From the NCBI RefSeq assembly GCF_018381315.1, contig NZ_JAGZSD010000001.1, forward strand, positions 1 to 64,000: DNA of 64,000 nt, read 5' to 3'. Below the pieces are notes generated by a model. The model was given only the letters and a program-made list of their open reading frames with translations. It searched no databases and had not been told where the DNA came from. Each line of letters starts with the position of its first letter. Position 1 is the first letter of the stretch. Source of the DNA: Anaerostipes sp. GTDB taxonomy: Bacteria > Bacillota > Clostridia > Lachnospirales > Lachnospiraceae. Below, piece after piece: positions 43,305 to 53,052 of the stretch. A program made the position numbers and the translations under genes.

Positions 43305-44228
43305 GTATTAGAAATGCCATAGGCGATTGAAACTTACTTACAGTACTTGTATTTATCTGCTGCATATGCGTATTAGAAATGCCATAGGCGATTGAAACAT
43401 GTAAATGTCCCACTTAAAATCATACCTATTTTACCGTATTAGAAATGCCATAGGCGATTGAAACGTGAAATAAAGGAGGTAACATATATGTTTTCACCGA
43501 GTATTAGAAATGCCATAGGCGATTGAAACTCTTGTACGTGTACGGGATGAAGAAGGAGAAGTAAGTATTAGAAATGCCATAGGCGATTGAAACTTATGAT
43601 TTCACCCTCATCTTGTCCCCACTCAGCATGTATTAGAAATGCCATAGGCGATTGAAACTCTATTTGATTAAAACAGCAACATCTAATTTTAACAGTATTA
43701 GAAATGCCATAGGCGATTGAAACCTCGCAGGAGGGGGACGTATACAAAGACTACAACAAAGTATTAGAAATGCCATAGGCGATTGAAACTCATCTTTCGG
43801 ATTCAGTGTGTTCAGTTCATCAAGTATTAGAAATGCCATAGGCGATTGAAACCGGCTTCTCCGCGTCCGATCAGTCCTCGGGACAAAAGTATTAGAAATG
43901 CCATAGGCGATTGAAACTCAGAAGAACAAAAGACACAGGTTTATGATCGGTGTATTAGAAATGCCATAGGCGATTGAAACTCGGGAAACCATGGCGCACG
44001 TTTTTAAGCCATCAGGTATTAGAAATGCCATAGGCGATTGAAACAAAGAAAAACTCTGTGAAGTGGAACAGAACACTCAGTATTAGAAATGCCATAGGCG
44101 ATTGAAACTGAGGAAGTAGTAAGAATGGGGAAAAAGAAAGGAAGTATTAGAAATGCCATAGGCGATTGAAACCAGAATGACTTGCCCCCGCCAAGTGAAC
44201 CGACAAAGTATTAGAAATGCCATAGGCG
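43305..44228 (+). CRISPR. Type I-B CRISPR array 1, 15 repeats
   Basis: Fourteen identical 29-base repeats (beginning GTATTAGAAATGCC, ending GGCGATTGAAAC) and a truncated last unit, with spacers of 34-37 bases. The last unit at 44208 matches only for 21 bases, then runs into CTAGCCCCCTTTTT. The 3' end ATTGAAAC is the usual 8-base tag left by Cas6. Orientation is from the leader towards the cas genes. One spacer (43465-43500) contains an AAAGGAGG-then-ATG sequence, as in a phage gene start. Confidence 0.97.
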
Positions 44229-44411
44229 CTAGCCCCCTTTTTCATTATAGCATTTAATATACTCTTTCATTAAAATAGTTGAATCCAATGGAGTGTTAAA
44301 ATAAATATTGTAAAAAAATATTATTTTATACATATATATTGTATTCATGTCTGCACTATATTGAAATTTAACCCATATATTGGTATTATAAGAGTATATT
44401 TTATTGTGATT

Positions 44412-44427
44412 GATAAGTGATTGAAAC
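44412..44427 (+). repeat. Relic of a CRISPR repeat end upstream of cas6
   Basis: GATAAGTGATTGAAAC matches the last 16 bases of the array 2 repeat with two mismatches and stands 75 bases before cas6. It may be the remnant of an older array of the second repeat type. Confidence 0.4.
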
Positions 44428-44501
44428 TTGTGCTTGATAAAGTGAGTATATTAGAGAATGAATACTATGAGTGATTTTATGGAAATAACTAGGAGATTAT
44501 A

Positions 44502-45236
44502 ATGAAATACAAACTGACATTTCCACTAAAAACGGATATATGCCTTCCAATCAACTATCAGACTATTGTTCAGGCTGCTTTGTTAAATTGGATAAATGAC
44601 AGGGATTACCAGCGATTTCTGCATGATTGTGGTTTTAAAGATCATAAAAGAACATATAAGATGGAAACTCATTCCAGAATCTTTGGGAAATTTTATATGG
44701 ATCAACAAAATAAAAATATAATCTTTAAAGATGAAATACATCTATATTTATCGTCCTATGATCCGAAGTATATGAAGTATATACTGAATAATATTCTTTC
44801 GGGAAAAACACTTCGGCTTGGTAATTATTCATTGGAGCTTTCATCCATTGATATGATAGAAGAACGGTATACGAGTCCTTGTCTGGTGAAGACTCTAAGC
44901 CCTATTGTAATGTATTCTACTTTTGAACTAAAAAATGGAGCCCAAAAAAGATATTATTATTCACCCAAAGAAGCAGAGTACAGCGATCTTATCAAGAATA
45001 ATCTGCTGCACAAATATAAGGCGTTTCACGGAACAGAGCCCAAAGATGATGATTTTTCTATTCAGCTTATAAAGAATGGAAGAGAAAAAGTATTAATATA
45101 TAAAAATAATGTTATCAAAGGATGGGATGGAATATTTAAACTATCTGGATCACAGGAATTAATTAAGGCTGCGTTGGAAGCAGGATTAGGGGGACGAAAT
45201 GCTTTGGGGTTTGGAGCTGTATTAAGGATTAATTAA
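44502..45236 (+). CDS. cas6: Cas6 CRISPR RNA endonuclease
   Basis: 244-aa RAMP-type protein that cuts pre-crRNA within repeats to leave an 8-base 5' tag. The C-terminal glycine-rich loop G-L-G-G-R-N-A-L-G-F-G-A-V is the family signature. Candidate catalytic His residues lie in F-L-H-D and E-T-H-S-R in the first 65 residues. First gene of the cas operon, after array 1. Two repeat types flank the operon; this one enzyme may process both because their 3' ends (GATTG-[AG]-AAC) are nearly the same. Confidence 0.92.
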   Translation: MKYKLTFPLKTDICLPINYQTIVQAALLNWINDRDYQRFLHDCGFKDHKRTYKMETHSRIFGKFYMDQQNKNIIFKDEIHLYLSSYDPKYMKYILNNILSGKTLRLGNYSLELSSIDMIEERYTSPCLVKTLSPIVMYSTFELKNGAQKRYYYSPKEAEYSDLIKNNLLHKYKAFHGTEPKDDDFSIQLIKNGREKVLIYKNNVIKGWDGIFKLSGSQELIKAALEAGLGGRNALGFGAVLRIN

Positions 45237-45254
45237 CAAGGGGGCTTGGCTGAT

Positions 45255-47207
45255 ATGCAGGAAGGGATTATACAGATTGGGAAAATTGTTTCTCAGGGAG
45301 AAGAATTAATTGAAACGATGATTCAAGATATACCATCTGTGAAGCAGGACAGGCAGATGTATATTTTAAAGTATTGTTTTGATACAGTTCAAGGAACACT
45401 CAGATTGGATACGGCGGAAATGGTCAGTCAGGAGAGCACCCGGAAATATCGATATATAGGCAAGTCCTCCGGAGGGAATTCATCACAATGGTATGCGGCA
45501 GTAAAAAATTCGGATTATCATCTGTCGGAAACAATCCCTAATTTATGTGAGAAGGATTTTGGCGAAGCCTTAAATCAAAAGCTGGACTTTATTAAGCAAT
45601 ATTTCTTTGTGGATTTGGGAGACGAGTTCACAAACAATAAAAATCGATATGCATTAGACTTTCAAAAAATCCCGGGATGTAGTTTTGATATTCAAAAAGT
45701 CAATGAAGAATATAAACTAAAATCACTTCCAGAGAGAAAAAAAGTTTTAAAAAATGCATTACGCCAGCAGCTGAAAAAGTGTATAGAAGAAGGAGGAACT
45801 ATAAAATTTAAAGATATTGCACTATCTTTAATAGAGATTGACGGAAAAGTTTTATCCACAACAGAGCAGTATGCAAAGAAAGTTTTAAAGGAAAAACATT
45901 CTTCTCTTAAAAAGAAGAAGACAGCAGAGGGAACACATTGCTTCTACTGTGGTACAGAGGACAAGCTGACTTCAGATATTAATTTGGGGATAATAAAGAC
46001 ATATACAATGAATCTATGTGGATTTGCCAGTAATGCTGACAAGAAAAATTATGAGAAAAATATGGTGTTGTGTCAGGACTGTCTAAATGCATATTTGGCA
46101 GGAGAAACCTACATTAAAAATAATTTGAGTATGACTCTTGCAAATTGTCAGTTATACATGTATCCACATTTTATTTTAGGAGAGCCGTTAGATAAAATAA
46201 GGCTGGAGAAACGATGTGAAGAAGTTAAGTTCGATTTTAATACCATAAAGAATTTTAAGAGCCTTACCTATTTTCAGAGTAAAATGGATCGTGTTGTGAA
46301 AAAGAAACGGCCAAAGTCTTACTATCTGCTGAATTTTGTTTTCTATAAAAATGTACATGCAGGCATTAAAGTCCAAAAGTTTATACAAGATGTTCATCCA
46401 TCCAGGTTTGAGCAGATAGAACAGGGACTGGAAGAGATCAACATGGAGTATAACAGATATTTTTTTAAGGACAAGATAAGAACTTTTCTAAATTTAAATT
46501 TGATCTTTTATTTGTTTGCTGTCAGAGAGAATAAAAAAAGAGATTTGACACAGTTTCGATGGATTCTTGACCTGTATGAGGCTATATTAACCGGAAGGAA
46601 ACTGAGTGAAAAAGAATTAATTTCTAAAATGGTCAAGGCACAGGGGGTTCTTCGATATGAAAAAGAAGGATTTAATATTAAGAAGAATGAGAAAGATTCT
46701 GTTCAGGCAGAATTCCAGGGAATGCAGCATACTGCGCTGCTGAAATTTTTAAGGTTGATTGGAAATATGAAGGGAGAGAATGCTATGGATGTTGGGCGGC
46801 TATCGGTAGATGAGAATATAAAACAGTACATACAAAAAGCAGGATATACAGAAGAACAGACGGCATTATTTTTCCTTGGCTGTGTGGTGGCCAATGTTGG
46901 TGTGGCACAATACAAAAATACTTCATCAAAACCAATATATAAAAAATTGAATTTTAATGGGATGGATCCGGAAAAAGTCAGAAAACTGGCGGAGACTCTG
47001 CAGGCAAAGGTTTTTCAGGAAAAATTGTTTGGGGATAATGAAAAGTACCTGGCATATTTTACACAGTTTTATATTTGTAAAAAAACACTGAGCAGCGAAG
47101 AGAATCTGTTTTACATTCTTTCAGGCTATAATTTTATTACTTTAGATGTGATAACAAATACAAACAAAAATACAAAAACTGTGGAAGGAGTAAAGGATAA
47201 TGGTTAA
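45255..47207 (+). CDS. cas8b: Cas8b (Csh1) large Cascade subunit
   Basis: Large subunit of the type I-B interference complex, 650 aa, which recognises the PAM and begins DNA unwinding. A zinc-finger-like part is seen at residues about 233-280 (C-F-Y-C-G...C-Q-D-C), as in TIGR02591 proteins. The frame opens with TTG three codons earlier, directly after AAGGGGG, so the ATG at M-Q-E-G with about 10 bases of spacing is preferred. It overlaps cas7 by 8 bases. Confidence 0.88.
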   Translation: MQEGIIQIGKIVSQGEELIETMIQDIPSVKQDRQMYILKYCFDTVQGTLRLDTAEMVSQESTRKYRYIGKSSGGNSSQWYAAVKNSDYHLSETIPNLCEKDFGEALNQKLDFIKQYFFVDLGDEFTNNKNRYALDFQKIPGCSFDIQKVNEEYKLKSLPERKKVLKNALRQQLKKCIEEGGTIKFKDIALSLIEIDGKVLSTTEQYAKKVLKEKHSSLKKKKTAEGTHCFYCGTEDKLTSDINLGIIKTYTMNLCGFASNADKKNYEKNMVLCQDCLNAYLAGETYIKNNLSMTLANCQLYMYPHFILGEPLDKIRLEKRCEEVKFDFNTIKNFKSLTYFQSKMDRVVKKKRPKSYYLLNFVFYKNVHAGIKVQKFIQDVHPSRFEQIEQGLEEINMEYNRYFFKDKIRTFLNLNLIFYLFAVRENKKRDLTQFRWILDLYEAILTGRKLSEKELISKMVKAQGVLRYEKEGFNIKKNEKDSVQAEFQGMQHTALLKFLRLIGNMKGENAMDVGRLSVDENIKQYIQKAGYTEEQTALFFLGCVVANVGVAQYKNTSSKPIYKKLNFNGMDPEKVRKLAETLQAKVFQEKLFGDNEKYLAYFTQFYICKKTLSSEENLFYILSGYNFITLDVITNTNKNTKTVEGVKDNG

Positions 47208-48066
47208 TAGTGAAATGTTATATTTATATGATGCAAAACTAACAAATACTAATGGAGATCCAGATGAAGAAAATCGGCCAAGGATGATAGACAATCAAAA
47301 TATTGTGACAGATCTGCGTTTAAAAAGATATATTCGTGATTATTTCATGGAAAAAGGACATGAGCTGTATGTCCAGAAGGTGGATGGAGAATCTGTGACT
47401 GCAGAAAAACGTGTAGCTGACAAGGAGCTGAAAACAGAAGATCAGGTACTGGATTCTTTTGCTGATGTCCGTCTGTTTGGTGCGACTATGCCGATTAAGA
47501 ATAATAACATGCACTTTACAGGTCCGGTTCAGTTTAATTGGGGATATTCGCTGAATGATGTGGAGCTGATTGAAGCAAGCATTACATCCCAATTTGCATC
47601 CTCTGAAAGTAAAAAACAGGGAGCCATTGGCAAGGATTATAGAGTGAGGTACTCTTTTCTTGCATTTTCCGGAGTGATCTCTGCACATAGGGCAGAACAT
47701 ACAAAACTTCGTGAAGAGGATGTTATATTGATGGATGAAGCGATGAAATATGCCATTCCTCTGCAGGTAACAAGAAGCAAAATAGGGCAGTATCCAAGAT
47801 TATACTTACGTGTGGAATATAATAATGCAGAGACAATTTTGGGAGATTTAAGAGATTATATTGTACTGAAAAATAAGAAAGATTTAAGTGGAATACAGGA
47901 TGTGGAACTGGAAATGGCAGATCTGGTGCAGCTGTTGACAAACAACAAAGAGAAAATTCAAAAAATTTATTATTATTGTAATTCTCAGTTGAATTTAATG
48001 TTCAGAGGAGAGAAAAAAGAAATTGGAGAAATGTTAAAAGAGTTTGAGTTATGTGAAATCAGGTGA
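47200..48066 (+). CDS. cas7: Cas7 (Csh2) backbone subunit
   Basis: 288-aa RAMP protein forming the crRNA-binding filament of Cascade. Family marks of TIGR02590: Y-D-A-K-L-T-N-T-N-G-D-P-D-E-E-N-R-P-R near the start, then D-x-R-L-F-G-A-T-M and T-G-P-V-Q-F-N-W-G-Y. AAGGAG is 8 bases before the ATG. Its neighbours cas8b and cas5 build the same complex. Confidence 0.94.
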   Translation: MVNSEMLYLYDAKLTNTNGDPDEENRPRMIDNQNIVTDLRLKRYIRDYFMEKGHELYVQKVDGESVTAEKRVADKELKTEDQVLDSFADVRLFGATMPIKNNNMHFTGPVQFNWGYSLNDVELIEASITSQFASSESKKQGAIGKDYRVRYSFLAFSGVISAHRAEHTKLREEDVILMDEAMKYAIPLQVTRSKIGQYPRLYLRVEYNNAETILGDLRDYIVLKNKKDLSGIQDVELEMADLVQLLTNNKEKIQKIYYYCNSQLNLMFRGEKKEIGEMLKEFELCEIR

Positions 48067-48070
48067 GTAA

Positions 48071-48802
48071 ATGAAATTTTTGATTTTTGATATCAGCGGG
48101 AAGTTTGCCCACTTTCGAAGATATGAAACAAATTCCTCTTCTCTGAGTTATTCTGTGCCGCCCAGGACCACAATTTATGGTTTGATAGCATCTGTCATGG
48201 GATTTGAGAGAGACAGCTACTATGAGATGTTTACTCCTGAAAGAGCGAAAATTGGTGTTCAGATTCTTTCAAAGAACAGGAAGGTGCTCCAGACATTAAA
48301 CTATTTAAAAATACTGAGCAAGGGTGATTTTCGCCGCCCAGAGGTTCATACACAGATCCCTTTTGAAGTTTTGACTAATGAAAAAGAAGTACGGTACCGT
48401 ATTTATTTTTGGAATGAAGATAAAGAATTCATGGAGGAGATGGAGCGCAGACTGGACCAAGGACAATTTTTCTACACTCCTTATATGGGAACTGCACCGT
48501 TTCAATGTATGCTGTGTAAAAAAGAGGCCGATACAGAGTTATTGGAATCTATAAAAGAACCGATAGAAATCTGCACGGTAACAAAGATTAATGAGATTAT
48601 AGAAGATTCAGTAGATTTTTTTTCAAAACCTCTTTTGCTGAGCAGAGAAAAAATGCCCCGGTATTTCAACCACGAACGGTATCTTCAGGAGACGGAGTCT
48701 TATTTGATGGAAACCGGAGGCCAATGTATTAACATGCAGGTTACAAATGAAGTCTTAAAGGTTACATATTCAGATAAAACAGAATATGTGACATTTTTAT
48801 AG
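48071..48802 (+). CDS. cas5: Cas5 (type I-B) subunit
   Basis: 243-aa RAMP-type protein that caps the 5' tag of the crRNA in Cascade. The N-terminus L-I-F-D-I-S-G-K-F-A-H-F-R and the segment S-Y-S-V-P-P-R-T-T-I-Y-G-L-I-A-S-V-M-G are the characteristic start of Cas5h. Four bases separate it from cas7 and eight from cas3. Confidence 0.94.
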   Translation: MKFLIFDISGKFAHFRRYETNSSSLSYSVPPRTTIYGLIASVMGFERDSYYEMFTPERAKIGVQILSKNRKVLQTLNYLKILSKGDFRRPEVHTQIPFEVLTNEKEVRYRIYFWNEDKEFMEEMERRLDQGQFFYTPYMGTAPFQCMLCKKEADTELLESIKEPIEICTVTKINEIIEDSVDFFSKPLLLSREKMPRYFNHERYLQETESYLMETGGQCINMQVTNEVLKVTYSDKTEYVTFL

Positions 48803-48810
48803 GAGGATAT

Positions 48811-51132
48811 ATGGAATACTATTCACATAGAAATCCAGATAAACTGCTGATTAATCATTTGCAGGAGACGTGGGATAAGGCAAAAATATTCAGCAGAAAT
48901 AAGTTCGGTGAAGTTTGTAAAATTGTAAGCGTCTGCCATGATTTTGGCAAGTATACATCCTTTTTTCAAAGCTATTTGAGGGAAGGAACATCAGGATCAA
49001 CACTTACTTGGCATAGCCATATTTCTGCGCTTTTGGGAGCATATATTGTAATACAGAATCCGGATACTTTGCGGACGGGGGAAGACGATAGTCTTCCCCT
49101 GTTTGTTTATCATGCCATTCTTAGTCATCACGGAAGCCTTTCGAGTTTATCTGAAAAAATAAAAAAGCCCAAAGAAAAAGGCGGCTTCGCAGATCTGGAG
49201 ATCCAAAGAAGGGATATGATAGAACATTTGGAAGAGATAAAAATAGACTACGAAATCTTTGGGCTGGGAGACAGTGTGGAAGAATTTCTCATATCAGCAA
49301 ATTTGGATGAGATTATAGAAGAATTAGACGATGAGTCGTTTGAGCTGGATGACAATCCGGATTACCGAAAATATTTTCAGTTTTTAGAGTTGTATTCTGC
49401 GCTTATTGCAGCAGATAAGTTTAGTGCATCGAGGACCGAAAATATTCCTATACGTATTGCGCCATACGAAACATTAAACACTGCACGATTAAAAATGATT
49501 GAAAATGGAGGAAAGAAAAACTTTCAATTAAATTCCATCCGAACTGAAATTTTTAATATAGTACAAAAACAACTAAAGATTTATGCAAAGGACTATTCTG
49601 CATTTTCAATTACAGCGCCTACAGGAACGGGAAAAACTTTTTGCGGCTTTTTTGCAGCAGAAAAACTTAGAGCATTGCTCGGAGACAACAGAACCATTAT
49701 TTATTCGCTTCCATTCCGGTCAATCATTGAACAGAATTATCAAGTGATTCATGATTTATTGAAGAAATCAGTAAAGGATTTTGAAACATGTGAAAGTGCA
49801 TATTTGATTCAGCACCACTCTTTAGCGGAAGTAGAGTATACGGAGAAAACTTACAATGTAAACACAATGCAGGCAGAAATGCTGTTGGAAAACTGGTCTT
49901 CCGGGATTGTTGTGACTACCTTTGTACAGCTTATGGAAACGTTGATCAGCAACAGGAATCGTATGCTAAAAAAATTTCATTCCATTGCCCACTCTATTCT
50001 ATTGATTGACGAAGTTCAGGCATTCCCCCCTAAGTTAATGGAAACGATAGATTTTGTGCTTCAGAAGGCCTCGGAAGAATTAGGCTGCAAAATCATTATG
50101 ATGACAGCGACCAAACCAATCTTGCTGCAAGATTCTAAGGAACTGCTGGGGGATGCACAAAGGTATTTCCGTATGTTTCAAAGAACAGGGGTGAGATTTC
50201 ATCCGGAGAAAATAACATTGGAGGAGTTTTCTGAAGGCTTTATTCAGGGAATAGAGGAAGAATCATATTTAATAATTTGTAATACGATCCAGGAATCTTT
50301 AGATTTATATAAGTTACTGGAAGATCTGGACAGAGAGGTCATTTATCTGTCTGCTAATTTATTGCCGATTCATAGGACTCAGAGAATAAAGATGATCAGT
50401 GAAAAATTAAAAAATGGAGAATATCTTATAGTGATATCTACCCAGGTAGTGGAAGCTGGAGTGGATTTTGATTTTGATCATGTAATTCGGGACATGGCCC
50501 CGTTTGAGGCGATCGTTCAGGCTGCCGGCCGGGAAAATCGTAACGGTTTAAAAGGCCGGAAAATAACAGATGTTATTAATTTACTCAATCATACAGGTAC
50601 CTTATACTGCAGTATGGTCTATGAACATACTTATCTTGAGATAACTCAAGAACTTTTAAAACCATACAAAGAAAAATTACTCTTGGAAGAAGACTATCTG
50701 GAGGTAATTAATCAATACTTTGAGAAATTGCAGAAAAATATTAATAAAGATAAAGCAAAAAAATTTATTGAATCAATAAAAAAGCTGAATTTTGATCAGT
50801 CAGATTTTTCTGTGCAAAAGTTCAGACTAATTGATAATGAACGGGATTATCTAGAAGTATTTTTACAGATTGATGAAACGGCAGAGTCTTTGTATGAGCA
50901 GTTTTGCACGATGCTGCATACTCAGGATATGAGAGAAAGACATCAAATGCAGCTAAAGCTGAAAAAAGCTATGTCAGAATACACTTTATCTATACCAGCA
51001 AAGTACGCATCAAAAATCAATCATTTAAAACAGGAAGTTTTATGGACACTGCCAAAAGAAGGGTGTGATATGTTTTATTCAGAAGATACTGGGTTTATAA
51101 GAGAGAATAGTGAAGAATTCTTGATATTGTAA
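48811..51132 (+). CDS. cas3: Cas3 HD nuclease-helicase
   Basis: 773-aa effector. The N-terminal HD nuclease has C-H-D-F-G-K at residues about 46-51 and S-H-H-G. The SF2 helicase has A-P-T-G-T-G-K-T (Walker A, about residue 269), L-L-I-D-E-V-Q-A-F (motif II), M-M-T-A-T-K-P (motif III), and S-T-Q-V-V-E-A-G-V-D with Q-A-A-G-R-E-N-R (V, VI). It is recruited by Cascade and degrades the target strand. All motifs look intact. Confidence 0.95.
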   Translation: MEYYSHRNPDKLLINHLQETWDKAKIFSRNKFGEVCKIVSVCHDFGKYTSFFQSYLREGTSGSTLTWHSHISALLGAYIVIQNPDTLRTGEDDSLPLFVYHAILSHHGSLSSLSEKIKKPKEKGGFADLEIQRRDMIEHLEEIKIDYEIFGLGDSVEEFLISANLDEIIEELDDESFELDDNPDYRKYFQFLELYSALIAADKFSASRTENIPIRIAPYETLNTARLKMIENGGKKNFQLNSIRTEIFNIVQKQLKIYAKDYSAFSITAPTGTGKTFCGFFAAEKLRALLGDNRTIIYSLPFRSIIEQNYQVIHDLLKKSVKDFETCESAYLIQHHSLAEVEYTEKTYNVNTMQAEMLLENWSSGIVVTTFVQLMETLISNRNRMLKKFHSIAHSILLIDEVQAFPPKLMETIDFVLQKASEELGCKIIMMTATKPILLQDSKELLGDAQRYFRMFQRTGVRFHPEKITLEEFSEGFIQGIEEESYLIICNTIQESLDLYKLLEDLDREVIYLSANLLPIHRTQRIKMISEKLKNGEYLIVISTQVVEAGVDFDFDHVIRDMAPFEAIVQAAGRENRNGLKGRKITDVINLLNHTGTLYCSMVYEHTYLEITQELLKPYKEKLLLEEDYLEVINQYFEKLQKNINKDKAKKFIESIKKLNFDQSDFSVQKFRLIDNERDYLEVFLQIDETAESLYEQFCTMLHTQDMRERHQMQLKLKKAMSEYTLSIPAKYASKINHLKQEVLWTLPKEGCDMFYSEDTGFIRENSEEFLIL

Positions 51133-51148
51133 TAAAGGAGGAGCAGGC

Positions 51149-51632
51149 ATGGAAGTAAACGGAACACTTATCTGGTTCTATAAGATATGTAAAAGGGAAG
51201 TATGGATGATGGCTCATAATATTTTGCCGGACCAGAAGGATGAGAATATTGATATTGGACGTTTTATGCATGAACATTCATTTCAAAGAAACGAAAAAGA
51301 AGTTTTGTTTGGAAATGTAAGATTTGATGTTATTTTTAAGAATAAAGATGAGATTGTTATTGGAGAAACAAAGAAGTCATCAAAATATCAGCTTGCTTTT
51401 TTTTGAAAAGTTCTTAAGAATGCAGGAATTTATGCCAGAGGACAGCTGCTTTATCCTGCTTTATCCTACAGAAAAAAAGAGAGTTGACATCGAATTGACG
51501 GAATCCCTAGAAGATGAAATAAATCATATAGAAAAAAATATTATAAAAATAACAGAGGCGGAGAAACCGCCTTTACCCAAAAAGATACCATTTTGCAGAA
51601 ATTGTGGATACAAAGAGTACTGCTTTGCATAG
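51149..51632 (+). pseudogene. cas4: Cas4 with a frameshift
   Basis: RecB-type exonuclease that helps choose and trim spacers next to the PAM. The first frame has the N-terminal Cys in K-I-C-K-R-E-V-W, then F-D-V-I-F-K and the E-x-K site G-E-T-K-K-S-S-K, and stops at Q-L-A-F-F. The remainder, with the C-terminal C-R-N-C-G-Y-K-E-Y-C cluster, lies in another frame. They meet at a run of eight T (51397-51404); seven or ten T would join them. The segment after K-S-S-K is also a few residues shorter than usual. Either a recent mutation, slippage-dependent expression, or a read error. Confidence 0.8.
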
Positions 51633-51644
51633 GGAGGATGGTTT

Positions 51645-52637
51645 ATGAAGAAGGATATCTATATTTTTAATGATGGTGAACTCAAAAGAAAAGATAATAC
51701 TTTTTATTTCCAGACGGCTGATAAAAAGACATATCTGCCTATCGAAGAATTAGATTCTGTCTGGGTTTTCAGTGAGATTACGTTGAATAAAAAATTTCTG
51801 GATTATGCGTCGCAAAAAGGAATTCTGATTCATTTTTTTAATTATTATGAATATTATACGGGAACATTTTATCCAAGAGAGCATCTGAATTCGGGTTTTG
51901 TAATCTTAAAACAGGCGGAGGCGTACCTGGATGATGGGAAAAGGATGATACTTGCCAAAAAGTTGATTCACACAGCGATTGAAAATATTTTGGTTGTATT
52001 AAAGTATTATAAAAAAAGAGGAAAAAGTGTAGATATTTATATTTCTGATATAGAGGATAAACTTGTCCAGTTAGAAAGAGCAGAGGATACAGAGGCCCTA
52101 ATGGCCTACGAGGGAAACATCAGAGAACAATATTACAAAGCATTTAATGAGATTATTCAAAATCAAACATTTGAATTTAAAGGAAGAACAAGACGTCCGC
52201 CGAGAGATAAGATCAATGCTCTAATTAGTTTTGGAAATTCAATGATGTATACAACTGTGTTAAGTGAAATTTATGAAACGAATCTTGATCCAAGAATAGG
52301 ATATCTGCATTCAACAAATGCCAGAAAGTTTTCCTTGAATCTCGATATGGCTGAAATTTTTAAACCAATTATAGTTGACCGTGTGATTTTTTCGGTATTA
52401 AATAAAAAAGTAATTACTGATAAAGATTTTGATGAAAATTATGGAGGTATTCTTCTAAAAAATACTGGAAGGAAAAAATTTATTGAAGAGTATAACCGTA
52501 AGTTGATGACAACAATACAGCATAAAGGAATCGGCAGGCCAGTTACCTATAAACGGATCATCCGTTTGGAATTATATAAACTGCAGAAATTGATTACTGA
52601 GGGCGTTGATTATGATGGTTTTGTGGGACAATGGTAA
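51645..52637 (+). CDS. cas1: Cas1 integrase (type I-B)
   Basis: 330-aa spacer integrase of the Cas1b (HMARI/TNEAP) type. Metal ligands lie in M-A-Y-E-G-N-I-R (Glu), I-G-Y-L-H-S-T-N (His) and L-D-M-A-E-I-F-K-P (Glu). The N-terminal part I-E-E-L-D-S-V-W-V-F-S-E-I-T is the beta-domain. It begins 12 bases after the cas4 region, with GGGAGG before the ATG. All active-site residues appear intact. Confidence 0.95.
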   Translation: MKKDIYIFNDGELKRKDNTFYFQTADKKTYLPIEELDSVWVFSEITLNKKFLDYASQKGILIHFFNYYEYYTGTFYPREHLNSGFVILKQAEAYLDDGKRMILAKKLIHTAIENILVVLKYYKKRGKSVDIYISDIEDKLVQLERAEDTEALMAYEGNIREQYYKAFNEIIQNQTFEFKGRTRRPPRDKINALISFGNSMMYTTVLSEIYETNLDPRIGYLHSTNARKFSLNLDMAEIFKPIIVDRVIFSVLNKKVITDKDFDENYGGILLKNTGRKKFIEEYNRKLMTTIQHKGIGRPVTYKRIIRLELYKLQKLITEGVDYDGFVGQW

Positions 52638-52648
52638 GGGGGAGTTGG

Positions 52649-52912
52649 ATGTTCGTAATTTTAGTATATGATGTGACGGATAGGAAAGTAGCAAAAGCAT
52701 TAAAGGTCTGCAGAAAGTATTTGACATGGATACAGAATTCAGTCTTTGAAGGAGATATAGGTGAAGCTAATTTAAAAAAGTTAAAATTAGAGTTAAAACA
52801 AGTTATCGATAAAGAAACGGATTCTGTTATTATTTATAGATTTAATAGTTTGAATTATTCAAAAAGAGAAGTGATAGGTATTGAGAAAAATGAACAGAAA
52901 ATTATTTTGTGA
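52649..52912 (+). CDS. cas2: Cas2
   Basis: 87-aa partner of Cas1 in spacer integration. It begins F-V-I-L-V-Y-D-V with the conserved Asp, followed by K-V-C-R-K-Y-L-T-W-I-Q-N-S-V-F-E-G, both typical of Cas2. An upstream ATG overlaps the cas1 stop, but GGGGGAG lies between the two and fits the inner ATG. The leader of array 2 begins at once after the stop. Confidence 0.93.
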   Translation: MFVILVYDVTDRKVAKALKVCRKYLTWIQNSVFEGDIGEANLKKLKLELKQVIDKETDSVIIYRFNSLNYSKREVIGIEKNEQKIIL

Positions 52913-53052
52913 GGTCGACCTATAATAGTGTAAAAATAGCTGGGGATCGACCTTTGAGGGAATTATGTTTTTATGCGGATAAATAGGGTCAATGCTAAAA
53001 TAGGGGACGGTTTCCATTATGAAAGAAGTGTGGTATTATGAGATAGAAATGG
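52913..53052 (+). promoter_or_regulatory. Leader of type I-B array 2
   Basis: GGTCGACCTATAATAGTG, TAAAAA and GGGGATCGACC repeat the start of leader 1 almost exactly. First element to first repeat is 139 bases here, against 140 in leader 1; the rest of the sequence is much less alike. It begins directly after cas2. Confidence 0.8.

Noticed and set aside
44230..44501. Additional cas or regulator gene between array 1 and cas6
   Set aside because: No open frame with a start signal; AT-rich, probably the promoter region of the cas operon.
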